Below, piece by piece: positions 11,155-20,620 of a stretch of 64,000 nucleotides of DNA. Source of the DNA: Oscillochloris sp. (GTDB taxonomy: Bacteria; Chloroflexota; Chloroflexia; Chloroflexales; Chloroflexaceae); the NCBI GenBank assembly GCA_012032775.1, contig JAAUQO010000003.1, positions 1-64,000 on the forward strand. The letters are read 5' to 3'. How positions within the stretch are numbered: the stretch's first letter is position 1; every line of letters begins with the position of its first letter. The notes under the pieces were generated by a model. The model had not been told where the DNA came from. It ran no database searches and saw only the letters and a list, made by a program, of their open reading frames with translations. A program made the position numbers and the translations under genes.

Positions 11155-12098
11155 TGCGATCTACTACCACATCTTCACTTCTTATGCTGGTTTCGGTACT
11201 TGGCTTGAGCTTGATCGGTGTACTGACTCCCACTGCGTTTGCTCAGGAACCGCAGAAGATCATCCAACTTCCGAATGCCTGGTTGCCGGAAGGCGTCGTG
11301 ACGGGGAACGGCCCGGTGATCTACTCCGGATCACGGGCTGATGGTGCGGTGTATGCGGCCGATCTGATCAGCGGCGAAGGCCGGATTCTGGTGCCCGGCC
11401 GCGAAGGCCGCATCGCTGTGGGGCTGGCGTACGATGCCCGCAGCAACCTGATCTTTGTGGCCGGTGGTCCCGGCGGCGCCGGATATGTCTACAACGCCGG
11501 CGACGGTTCGGAGGCGGGGGGATTTCAGTTTGTCAACGATGGCGGCGGCACCTTTGTCAACGACGTAATTGTGACCGCCGACGGCGCATTCTTCACCGAC
11601 TCGCAGCGCGCCGTGCTCTACCGCATTCCGCTCGGTTCTTCCGGCGAACTGCCCGATGCTGCGGCGGTTGAGACGATCCAGTTGGGCGGTGAGTATCGCC
11701 AGATCCAGGGGTTTAACGCCAATGGTATCGAGGCGACGCCGGACGGCGAGGCGTTGATTATCGTTCACTCGTCGCTCGGCTTGCTCTACCGGGTTGATCC
11801 GCAAACCGGCGCCGCAACCGAGATCGATATCGGCGGGCCGAGTGTGGCCGCCGGCGACGGGATTTTATTGCAGGGTAATACGCTCTATGTTGTGCGCAAT
11901 CGGCGCAACCTGATCACCAAAATCAACCTTGCCCCCGATGCGAGCAGCGGACGCGTGATCGGCTTGATCAGCGATCCGGCCTTCGATGTCCCGACCACGG
12001 TCGCAGCCTACGGCGACTATCTCTATGCGGTGAATGCGCGCTTCGGCACGCCAAATACCCCTGAAACCACCTATTCGATTGTCCGCGTGGCGAAGTAA
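11155..12098 (+). CDS. secreted SMP-30/gluconolactonase-like beta-propeller protein
   Basis: Signal peptide MRSTTTSSLLMLVSVLGLSLIGVLTPTAFAQ, then propeller-like repeats (NGIEATPDGEALIIVHSSLGLLYRVDPQTG). Confidence 0.7.
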
Positions 12099-12161
12099 AT
12101 ATGTGACGGCGGACGCCGATAGAGGCAGCGCATATGCTGCCTTTATCGGCGCCTCATCCAC

Positions 12162-12308
12162 TCAGCGGCCGGGTTGGCGTGGCGGGCGCCGTTCGATCGG
12201 CGCGCTCTTTGGTAGCGGGCGGTTGTTTGGCCGGCGATCGTCGCGTTTGTCGTTGCGGTTGTCGGGCGTATTGGTGCGTTCGATCCGGATTAACGGTTTC
12301 TTCGCCAT
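12162..12308 (-). CDS. small basic protein (48 aa), function unknown
   Basis: MAKKPLIRIERTNTPDNRNDKRDDRRPNNRPLPKSAPIERRPPRQPGR with a strong upstream GGAGG (aataggaggttccccATG). Confidence 0.55.
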   Translation of the reverse strand: MAKKPLIRIERTNTPDNRNDKRDDRRPNNRPLPKSAPIERRPPRQPGR

Positions 12309-12384
12309 GGGGAACCTCCTATTCATGCCAACTGATTCTGCACGATACCGGAGTTGCGCTGGGCGCAGGCCCGACGGCGAATGC

Positions 12385-12416
12385 AAAAACGCCGTGGGCA
12401 TGTGCCTGCCCACGGC
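12385..12416 (-). terminator. Rho-independent terminator
   Basis: Minus strand: CCGTGGGCA-ggcaca-TGCCCACGG-CGTTTTTG; 9-bp perfect stem with T-tract. Confidence 0.8.
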
Positions 12417-12443
12417 GGAGGGTGCGCTGATTGCAAACGGAGA

Positions 12444-12545
12444 CTAGCGGCGCGACCCCTCTGTCGAGGGCGGGATGTGGTGAACCGACACGCTGATGTG
12501 AACATCGCGGCGGAACAACAGCATCTTGTCACGCAGATCGGTCAT
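12444..12545 (-). CDS. possible 33-aa small protein
   Basis: ATG-stop frame MTDLRDKMLLFRRDVHISVSVHHIPPSTEGSRR immediately upstream of the terminator at 12385-12416; coding status unproven. Confidence 0.3.
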   Translation of the reverse strand: MTDLRDKMLLFRRDVHISVSVHHIPPSTEGSRR

Positions 12546-12603
12546 TGGTCGATCACTCCGTTACTATCGCTTGCCTTAACTATAGACGCCGGCCGGATAC
12601 ATG

Positions 12604-13278
12604 TCAACCGGTCGGGCTTCCGCCTTTCGACCGAACCTCGGCGCCCGACCATTGACGGATGACGAGCAGCATCCCTTCGCGCAGACTCACTTCCGCCGGT
12701 ACACCGGTGATCACATTGCTGACCCCACGCGTGCGTTCGAAGCTGAGGCTCGCATTGGTTAGCGCATATTGCAGCCCGACCGTGGTGATACCATGGGCCG
12801 CGCCACCGATCGGCAGGAGTGAGACAGTGTCGCCGGGGGTGCCGATGATCGTCAGATGGACACGCACCAGGAATGCTTCCTGATCGACATCGAGCAGCCG
12901 CACCCGGCACGACTGAAGTTCGGGGAGTGCGAGCAGCGCCACATTGGCTAAACTCTGATCCCAGCGGCCGCCGATCGCGCCGAGAATATCGATATGATCT
13001 GCGCCACACTGAACTGCGTGCAGCAACGCCAACTCCAAATCGATCTCGTCTTTCTCGGGCGGATGTCGGATGATCGCCGCGCCGGCCGCAACGGCAAATG
13101 CCTCGGCTGCCGGCGTGAGTGAGTCGAGATCGCCGATGACAACGTGCGGCGCCACATTGATTGCGTGCAAGGCATTCCCACCGCCGTCGGCCGCGATCAC
13201 CAGATCGGCGCGGGCGAGTAAATCCCGAAAGGGCGTAGCATCGAATTGGGGCGCATTGGCGACAATTACAACTTGCAT
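12604..13278 (-). CDS. thiN: thiamine diphosphokinase
   Basis: DLVIAADGGGNALHAINVAPHVVIGDLDSLTP, HPPEKDEIDLELALLHA, GAIGGRWDQSLAN. Confidence 0.88.
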   Translation of the reverse strand: MQVVIVANAPQFDATPFRDLLARADLVIAADGGGNALHAINVAPHVVIGDLDSLTPAAEAFAVAAGAAIIRHPPEKDEIDLELALLHAVQCGADHIDILGAIGGRWDQSLANVALLALPELQSCRVRLLDVDQEAFLVRVHLTIIGTPGDTVSLLPIGGAAHGITTVGLQYALTNASLSFERTRGVSNVITGVPAEVSLREGMLLVIRQWSGAEVRSKGGSPTG

Positions 13279-13341
13279 AATACTTTAGAGTACCGCAGAT
13301 CATATGGCAATGCAAAATATCGAATCATAGCGGCATTCGTA

Positions 13342-13821
13342 TCACCGAATTGCGCGCCCGGCCAACCCCGCACCCCAGATATCGTCGGGGGGTGATTGCG
13401 GCGGGTGGAAAAGTTCGCGCACGTCGCTGGCCCGCCGTAAACAACCGAATGTCGTGCAAATAAACGTCACCCGCCGAAGACGTGCGGCGGGAACCGGCAG
13501 ATCGAGCGACGCCAACGGGCCGATCGCAATCCGGTAGTACGGCGCATCGGCCTGTGGGTGATCGGGTTCGTCGGGCAACATTTCGCGCCGTGTGAGCAAT
13601 TGGTAGCGCAAGATCGGCGCATAGTAGCGCACTTGCCAGCGTTCGGCGCCGAATGCGCCGGTCTGGTAGAACGCCAGCCATTCGGCGGCCAATCGCGCCG
13701 GTGCATGGCGGGCGGGCAGGCGATACCAACCCTGCTCACGGGCGATCGTCAGATCATGGGGGTTACGCAGGATCGCCACCAGCACGGCGGCATCGTCGTC
13801 GGGAGTAGGAAAGAGCTCCAT
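13342..13821 (-). CDS. conserved hypothetical protein
   Basis: MELFPTPDDDAAVLVAILRNPHDLTIAREQGWYRLPARHAPARLAAEWLAFYQTGAFGAERWQVRYYAPI...; coherent coding frame, no functional motif recognised. Confidence 0.7.
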   Translation of the reverse strand: MELFPTPDDDAAVLVAILRNPHDLTIAREQGWYRLPARHAPARLAAEWLAFYQTGAFGAERWQVRYYAPILRYQLLTRREMLPDEPDHPQADAPYYRIAIGPLASLDLPVPAARLRRVTFICTTFGCLRRASDVRELFHPPQSPPDDIWGAGLAGRAIR

Positions 13822-13895
13822 GAAACCTCGGCTTTGCTTTTGCCTACCATATACACCGTTTGGGGCGGGCAAAAGATATGCCGCTGCCGGAACAG

Positions 13896-14390
13896 TTAAT
13901 GCGAGCCGGACGAAGCGATAAGTCGGCGATAAAATTGGGTTCGACCACGAAATTGGCGGCGCAGCAGTGGATCGTCGATTGCGTTTGCCCGCCGCTCAAC
14001 GCTTGTTTCAGCCAGTTGCAACAGCCGGCCGGCACGTTGATCGGACAGCGCATGCAAAAGGTGATAGCAACTCCAGATCACCCGCAGCGGATCGTCGGAT
14101 CCGCCAAGATCGTCGGCTAATACCTGGTCGATAACCGGCTCGATCCAGGCATATGCCGCAGCCTGATTACCTTGATCGATGCTGAGGATCGCCAGGCCGG
14201 ACTGCGGCTCGGCTGCAAGATGCATCTGATTGAGTTGGCGGCGCAGTGCAAGTGCGCTCCGATAGGCTTTTTCGGCCTTGTCCGGCTCGCCGAGTGCAGC
14301 AAAAGTGTGGCCAAGACATGTTTGCGCGGCCGCCTCATAGCTGGGTGAACTAACCTGCCGAAAGATCTCGTTTGCCGTGGTAAGTTCCAT
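13896..14390 (-). pseudogene. C-terminal fragment of a TPR-type ATPase/cyclase or LuxR-like regulator
   Basis: TPR-like CLGHTFAALGEPDKAEKAYRSALALRRQLNQ...; no N-terminal domains and an in-frame stop just upstream of the first Met. Confidence 0.55.
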
Positions 14391-14629
14391 TGATCGGTCG
14401 TGCGCAGATCAACGGCCTGGCGGCGCGTAGTTCAACCCCGGCGACGGTGAATTGGACAACGCCGCCGGGCGCGGGAACGTACATGATTTACGCCGTGATC
14501 GAGACCGGCGCAGCCCAGGTGGCGCAGGTACGGAGCGACAACGATGCCGCTTACTCGCCATTGATGATCGGCGTCGGGAGTGGCTCGCCGGGAGCGAACC
14601 AGTTGTATTTGCCGCAGTTGTTTCGGTGA
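14390..14629 (+). pseudogene. C-terminal fragment of a secreted protein ending ...NQLYLPQLFR
   Basis: Opens at a TTG with a stop just upstream; CARDB/Ig-like tail TPATVNWTTPPGAGTYMIYAVIETG and C-terminal LYLPQLFR. Confidence 0.5.
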
Positions 14630-14750
14630 CACGAGTGTGGAAGGATCGCCTTTTTTGTGGCGTTTGCGCAGCGAAACTGCACAAACGCCACGTAATGATC
14701 GTCTGCACCGCGTTGCCGCAGGCGAGCAACGCCTGTGGTACGATGAAGCT

Positions 14751-15885
14751 ATGTACCGACGTGTCATCTTGCTCCTTGCACTCGTGTTGCTCGCTGCCTG
14801 TGCGCCCGCTCAGCCGACGATCCAGGCCGGGATCGACGCGGTTGCGGCGGTGAATAGTTCCGAAGACGCCGGGTTCGCCCGCGTGACCGAGCCGCGCCCG
14901 TTTGTGTTTCCGCAGGATCACGGCCCGCATCCTGAGTACGCGATCGAGTGGTGGTATTACACCGGCAATCTGTTTACGGCCGAGGGCCGGCGTTTTCGGC
15001 TTTCAGCTGACGTTTTTTCGCACCGGCATAACGCCAAATCCCGTTGCGCGCAGCTCCGATTGGGCGGCTTCGGCGGTGTACATGGCCCACTTCGCACTGA
15101 GCGACATCGCAAACGAGCAGTTCTACGCCAGCGAGCAATTCAGTCGCGATGCAGCCGGATTGGCCGGCGCAACCGGCGACCCGTTTCGCGTGTTCCTGAA
15201 CGATTGGTCGGTGAGCGGTAGCGGCCCCGAAGGTATGACGATGCTGTTGCGCGCGGCGAGCGACGAGGTCGCGATCGATCTGACCGCCGTCAGTACCAAA
15301 CCGCCGGCCCTGCAGGGCGATCGCGGTTACAGCCGCAAGGGCGAAGAAGTCGGCAATGCCTCGTACTACTACTCACTTACCCGCATGGAGACCAGCGGCA
15401 CCCTGCGGGTTGGCGGCGAGGAGTTCGCCGTAGCGGGGCTAACCTGGATGGATCACGAGTTCGGCACCAGCGCCCTTGAAGGCGATGCCGAGGGTTGGGA
15501 TTGGTTCAGCCTGCAACTCGCCGATGGCCACGAGGTGATGTACGCCCAGGTGCGAACACCGCAGGGGATCGGCTATAGTTTCGGCAGCCTGATTGCGCCT
15601 GACGGCACCCTGATCCAACTCGACAGCGTACAGGTGGAAAATCTTGCCACCTGGCGCAGCCCTCGTAGCGGCGCCGTTTATCCCATCCGCTGGCGTATGC
15701 GCGATCCGACGATCGGGCTTGATCTGACGATCAACGCCGCGCTGCCCGATCAGGAATTGCCGCTGACGGTGTTGTACTGGGAGGGCGCCGTCGATGTGGA
15801 AGGTCGCATGGCCGCTAACCCGGTTCGCGGCAGCGGGTATGTGGAATTGACCGGCTATGCCGGGCGAGGGGAGTCGATCCGATGA
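14751..15885 (+). pseudogene. CrtC/AttH-like (lipocalin-like secreted hydrolase) lipoprotein, apparent +1 frameshift near 14992
   Basis: Lipoprotein signal LLLALVLLAACAPAQ; EYAIEWWYYTGNLFTAEGRRF then shifted frame GFQLTFFRTGITPNPVARSSDWAASAVYMAHFALSDI...GLTWMDHEFGTSALEGDAEGWDWFSLQLADG. One extra T in 'gttttcgg' explains the shift. Confidence 0.8.
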
Positions 15886-16831
15886 GTCCGCCATTGACGA
15901 TTGTGACCGGCTTTCTGGGCAGCGGCAAGACGACATTGCTGCGTTCGGTGTTGGCGAGCGGGGCGGGCGGGCGGCGGCTGGGCTTGATCGTGAATGAGAT
16001 CGGCGCGGTCGGATTTGATGGCCCCGCCCTGGAGCAAGCCGGCCAACTGCCATTGGTTGAGTTGACCGCCGGATGCATCTGCTGTGTGGCCGGGAGTGAT
16101 TTTCTGCTGGCGGTTGAGCAGTTGATCGACTATGCCGATCCCGACGTGATTGTGATCGAGACAACTGGTTTGGCGGAGCCGGGCGGCATGATCCGGCAGG
16201 CTCGCGCCGCCGAACTCGACCTCGATGCGGTGATTGCGCTGGCCGGCGCAACTGATCTGGAAGCGGCGTTGGCCGCATCTGCGGTGGCCGAATGGCAACT
16301 GCGCGCCGCCGATATTGTGGCCCTGAGCAAAATCGATCTGAGCGCCGACAAAGGGCGAGCGGCGCTGGCCCGCATTCATGCGATCAACCCCCGCGCCGCC
16401 ATTATCCCCGCCGATCAACTGGCCCACACGCCGGATCTGATCTTCGGCCCGCGTTTCGGCGTCGATCCGCCGGTTGATCCGCTGCATCGCGAACACGACC
16501 ATTTCGCAAGTATGGTTTGGGAACTTGATGTACCATTGCGTCGCGAGGCATTGGTGCGCGCCCTTGATAGCTTGCCGGCGGCGGTCTATCGGGCCAAGGG
16601 CCGGGTGGCGTGCAGTGATGCGCCCTGGCCTGACGATCTGCAATTCGTGGCCGGGCGGCATCAGTTTCGTGCCGAGCGTCCACGCGGCGCCCGGCGCCGC
16701 TCAATCAGGTGGTGCTGATCGGCCCACATATCGCCAACTATGCTGCCGCGATCAGCGACGCTTTGGATGCATGTGCCGACACGCCGGAGCGAGTGGCGGC
16801 CTGGCTGGAACGGCAGCGCGAGGTCTGGTAG
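15882..16831 (+). pseudogene. CobW/G3E-family GTPase, apparent 1-nt deletion near 16690-16705
   Basis: TIVTGFLGSGKTTLLRSVL (P-loop), ELTAGCICCVAGSD, VIETTGLAEPGG. The C-terminus NQVVLIGPHIANYAAAISDALDAC...EVW is in another frame, ending at TAG 16829-16831. Confidence 0.85.
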
Positions 16832-16855
16832 GGGCGATGCTTCGACCGCACACAA

Positions 16856-17800
16856 CTATACCGCCAGGAGCGCTTCCAGCGCGATCGCCGTCGTCAGGGC
16901 GGGGCTGCCGTCGAGGTGAGGCGGATAACCGGAGTAACTTGCGGCTCCCGGCCAGGCGCCATCGGGTGATTGGCAGGACAGTAAGGCCTTCAGATACGGT
17001 TTTGCGGCCTTGTGTTCGCCGGCCAGGCCCAGGGTAGCGGCAAGGCATGCCAGCCGAAACGGTTCGTGTTCCTGTGGCGGGGTGAGCAGATCCGCGACGG
17101 CTGCCGGCAGCGCTGCGCCAAGTGGTGCGAGTCCTGGTGCTCCGGCGGCGTAGGCACGCGCGGCGCAAAACAGCAGCAAGTGGGGTGTCAGGCAGTAATC
17201 ACTGGCTGCATCCCAACGATCTGTTTCAGCCATTGCACACAGCCATTGGGCCGATCCGGCCAATGGAATCCCGGCCAGGCCCGAGAACAGCAGCAGATTC
17301 GCCTGAACAAGCGCATCAACCTGGCGGGCCAGCAAATGCTCGCCGCTATTCACGCCGATCCAGGTGTAGTACGGCCCGCCCGGCGCCGCCTCATTCTCCC
17401 AGAGCAGGCGAAACAATTCCGGCCCAACCGGCTCGCCGCAACTAAGTAATGCCGCCGCCGCACAGGCCGTATCATCCAGATCGGCTGGAACCCGTGTTGT
17501 GGCCCGGCCTTCGTACGACCAGCTTCCATCGCTGTTGCGTTCGCTGAGCAGAAATGCGGCGGCACGCCGGCGAATAGCCGCCGCGATCCGGTGCTCGGCA
17601 AGTTGACGTAATGCATATACCACAAACGTGGTTGTGTAGATCGAGGTAGGATAGGCTTGCGGATCGGAGAAATCGAGCCGGCGAGCGCTGAAGGTCGGGA
17701 ACTCGCCGGTTGGCTGTTGCAAGCCCGCAAGTGCGCTGAGTGCCGACTCGATAACCTGATGGTAGTGGTCGTGCATAGATCTTTGCGCAGTTTCAAGCAT
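16856..17800 (-). CDS. prenyltransferase/squalene-hopene-cyclase-like alpha-toroid protein with a DxDD(T/A) motif
   Basis: QxxxGxW-like repeats (LLSERNSDGSWSYEG, LLSCQSPDGAWPGAASYSG) and DLDDTACAAAALL; start codon directly abuts the upstream stop (taa-atg). Confidence 0.75.
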   Translation of the reverse strand: MLETAQRSMHDHYHQVIESALSALAGLQQPTGEFPTFSARRLDFSDPQAYPTSIYTTTFVVYALRQLAEHRIAAAIRRRAAAFLLSERNSDGSWSYEGRATTRVPADLDDTACAAAALLSCGEPVGPELFRLLWENEAAPGGPYYTWIGVNSGEHLLARQVDALVQANLLLFSGLAGIPLAGSAQWLCAMAETDRWDAASDYCLTPHLLLFCAARAYAAGAPGLAPLGAALPAAVADLLTPPQEHEPFRLACLAATLGLAGEHKAAKPYLKALLSCQSPDGAWPGAASYSGYPPHLDGSPALTTAIALEALLAV

Positions 17801-19210
17801 TTAGCGGGCGATGGATGCAGGCTGCTCGGGGGTATGGCCGATTGGCGCCGCTGAAGCAACCTGGATTACCACCACGGTAATGTCATCGCTTTGCTCGGAG
17901 TCGCCGCGAAACATACGTACCGCATCCCAAATACGTGCCAACATCTGATGCGGATCGTGGCCGACCGTGCTGGAGATCGTATCGATCAAGCGGTCGAAGC
18001 CGAACAGTTCGCGCTGCGGGTTCTGCTCTTCGATCACACCGTCGCTCAGCAGCACCAGTTGATCGCCCGGTTCCAACTGAATAGTATGTTCGGTATAGAT
18101 CGCATCGGCGCGGGCGCTGAGCGGCAAGCCACAAACTTCAATCTCGTGCAATGCACCATTGCGCCGCAGCATCGGGAATGGATGGCCGGCATTCGAGAAC
18201 GTCAGCGTCAGGTTCTGAGTGTCAAGGACGCCGTAAAACGCCGTGATCATCTGGCGCACCGAGCGATCACGGCAGAGCGTTTCATTTGCGGCCGTCAACA
18301 CCGCCGCCGGACTTAAGGCGCGCGTCGATTCGGAGCGGATCGCCCCACGCGCCATTGCCATCACAAGTGCGGCAGCGATACTCTTGCCGGTTACATCGGC
18401 GACCACAATCCCCAGCCGATCGTCGGGCAGATCGATAAAATCATAAAAATCGCCGCTGGTTTCGCGGGCCGGTTCCGAGCGCGAGGCGATTACCAGATTG
18501 GCGTTGGTCAGCGGCGGCGGCGGATAAAGGCGCTGCTGCAACTCACGGGCGATCGCCAGATCGCGCCGCAGCAACTCGTCGTGCATAATGCGCCGGCGGG
18601 CCATTTCAATCCGTTGTTCAGCCGCAGCCAGTGCGCGTTGAAAAAGCCACGAGATCAGTGCGACAATCAGCAACAGACCAATAACCGGCACGCTTGTGGC
18701 CAGTGCGCTTGAGAATGCGCTGCGATCGGTAACCGGCTCGACCACGCGAAAATAGTACTCCAACATGGCCAAGATCAGCAGCGAGTCGCCGATCGCGAAG
18801 ATCCAGGCCGCGCGCACATTGATCAAGATGCCGGCCAGCAAGACGCTCATCGACAACACCGCCGCGAAGATCATCCCAACGATCAGATTCTGCTCGGACA
18901 GCAGATTCAGCCCACTAAGCAGAATAATGCCCAGGTTGATCCAATTGGCGAAGAGGTTGGCGGCGGCGGCGGTATAGCCGGCGCGATCAAGCCAGACGAC
19001 CAGCAGATTAAAGGCTGCGCTGCCGATCACGATCGCATATGAGATCAGATTGGGCGTGCCGTTGAAGAACATAATCAGCAGGCCGAGGAGGGTCAGAACA
19101 AGCAAGCCGCGGTTAATTGGGCGCAAGACACCCGAACGCCGAGCGCGCGTCGTCTCGGGCGCCAATTGCGCGATCAGTTGTTCCATATCGTCGATCTGCT
19201 CGTCCGACAT
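17801..19210 (-). CDS. membrane-associated PP2C-type (SpoIIE/RsbU-like) protein phosphatase
   Basis: Six or so TM segments, then REPARETSGDFYDFIDLPDDRLGIVVADVTGKSIAAALVMAMARGAIRSE...LTLTFSNAGHPFPML...LVLLSDGVIEEQN. Start set at MSDEQIDDMEQ. Confidence 0.88.
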   Translation of the reverse strand: MSDEQIDDMEQLIAQLAPETTRARRSGVLRPINRGLLVLTLLGLLIMFFNGTPNLISYAIVIGSAAFNLLVVWLDRAGYTAAAANLFANWINLGIILLSGLNLLSEQNLIVGMIFAAVLSMSVLLAGILINVRAAWIFAIGDSLLILAMLEYYFRVVEPVTDRSAFSSALATSVPVIGLLLIVALISWLFQRALAAAEQRIEMARRRIMHDELLRRDLAIARELQQRLYPPPPLTNANLVIASRSEPARETSGDFYDFIDLPDDRLGIVVADVTGKSIAAALVMAMARGAIRSESTRALSPAAVLTAANETLCRDRSVRQMITAFYGVLDTQNLTLTFSNAGHPFPMLRRNGALHEIEVCGLPLSARADAIYTEHTIQLEPGDQLVLLSDGVIEEQNPQRELFGFDRLIDTISSTVGHDPHQMLARIWDAVRMFRGDSEQSDDITVVVIQVASAAPIGHTPEQPASIAR

Positions 19211-19314
19211 AATACATTCAACGCGGGCCTGTGAGCCTGCGGCCCATACAATTCGGCGGTTCGATGTGGTCATGCTGCGACCCTGCATCGAACCGCCGAG
19301 ATCATGGCGATAGA

Positions 19315-19533
19315 CTAACTCCAGACGCTCCCACGCATTGCATCGAGTTCGGCCCCGATCTTCTGCTTGCGGTTCTGTTTTGCGGCGTCTTTCACCGCAT
19401 CTTTGATCGCCTTTTCCTCGTCTTTGGTCAGGTTGAAGCCCTTCATTGCTTGCTCGGGATTCTTGAACAACTCATCGCGAAACGCCGGATCGGTAACGGC
19501 CTGACCGATCAGTTTCTTCATCTCGTCGCTCAC
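19315..19533 (-). CDS. NHLP-clan (Os1348-like) small peptide, putative RiPP precursor
   Basis: aggaggcattcGTG start; (V/M)SDEMKKLIGQAVTDPAFRDELFKNPEQAMKGFNLTKDEEKAIKDAVKDAAKQNRKQKIGAELDAMRGSVWS resembles nitrile-hydratase/Nif11-like leaders (short 'DPxFRxxLxxxPxxAxxxxxLTxxE' block). Confidence 0.65.
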   Translation of the reverse strand: MSDEMKKLIGQAVTDPAFRDELFKNPEQAMKGFNLTKDEEKAIKDAVKDAAKQNRKQKIGAELDAMRGSVWS

Positions 19534-19636
19534 GAATGCCTCCTCAATACGATCCAATACGCCACGCTAAACGATCACGCGCCGGGTGTCAAGCATCTAC
19601 AATGCACCACGCTGCGGCTCGATCGAACAAACGCCG

Positions 19637-20620
19637 TCATCGGTCGGGATTAGACTGCGTCGGCGGCGCGGACAGATTGAATAAGCTGCGAATGAAACCA
19701 CGATGCCGGCGTAACTCATGCCATGCTCGTTCGTCGCTGGCCTGTTGGTACGCGATCAAATCGGCCAGTCGGCATGGGGCGTATGGCGCCAGCAGGGCGG
19801 TGGCGGCCGTGCAGTGGCCGGCATGCTCTTGTTCCAATCCATGCCAAACGTCGTCGGCGGCAACCTGATGGCCGGCGAGCCATTCCAGGCTCAGCGCTGC
19901 GCGAGCATGGGGCGAGGCCTGCAACAAGTGGCGGATCAAGCGGGCTGAGGCATAATTCAGATGGCCGCGACGCAGATCGGCGACCCAGTCGGAAGCATCA
20001 TCGGCGATCTGGCGGGCAGCCGTGAGGTGGCGAATCGCGGCGGGCAGCGCATCGGCCAGGCCGGCCGGAAGATCCGCAGGCGTCAGTGTGAGCTGTGCGA
20101 TCACCACAAAACCGAACGGCGCCGATCGATCCATCAACAGATCCGGCGTGAATACCGCCAGATTCGCCTCAGTGAGGGCCGGAAGTTCCGATGGGCGCGC
20201 CTGCAACTCGGCGGCATAAGCGGCAGCGCTCGTGAGGGCTTGCTGTTGCAACACCGCCCAGGCCGGTGTTTCGGCTAAACCCAAACGACGGTAGCCCTCA
20301 AGGGCGTTGAGCAAGGCCTGTTGCGCGGCCGGCAACACCGCCGGTGAACCGCCGTCGAGCGTATCGTCGAAGGCCGAGGCATACCACCAGAGCCAGAGCC
20401 CGGCGCGGCCAAGGGCGTGTTGCTGTTCAACCGAGATAGGGATGAGGTCGGAAAGCCAGGCCGGCAGCAGGGCGGCCAGTTGGCTGAATTCGCTCCTGAG
20501 CAGGCGATCGAGATCGGGGGCAAGCAGAGTTTGTAGCAGCGGGGGATAGTCAGCCGTCACCGCCTGAAGATCGGCAGTGATTGCAGCATAGCGTTGCGTA
20601 TCGGCCGGATCGAGCTGCAT
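19637..20620 (-). CDS. class-I isoprenoid synthase-like protein with two Asp-rich motifs
   Basis: LWWYASAFDDTLDGG (DDxxD) and ARQIADDASDWVADLRRGHLNYAS (second DDxxD); all-alpha composition. Start set at MQLDPADTQRY. Confidence 0.65.
   Translation of the reverse strand: MQLDPADTQRYAAITADLQAVTADYPPLLQTLLAPDLDRLLRSEFSQLAALLPAWLSDLIPISVEQQHALGRAGLWLWWYASAFDDTLDGGSPAVLPAAQQALLNALEGYRRLGLAETPAWAVLQQQALTSAAAYAAELQARPSELPALTEANLAVFTPDLLMDRSAPFGFVVIAQLTLTPADLPAGLADALPAAIRHLTAARQIADDASDWVADLRRGHLNYASARLIRHLLQASPHARAALSLEWLAGHQVAADDVWHGLEQEHAGHCTAATALLAPYAPCRLADLIAYQQASDERAWHELRRHRGFIRSLFNLSAPPTQSNPDR

Noticed and set aside
14657-14691. Inverted repeat GTGGCGTTTG...CAAACGCCAC as a terminator
   Set aside because: The T-run precedes rather than follows the stem on the plus strand and no T-tract follows on the minus strand; not called.
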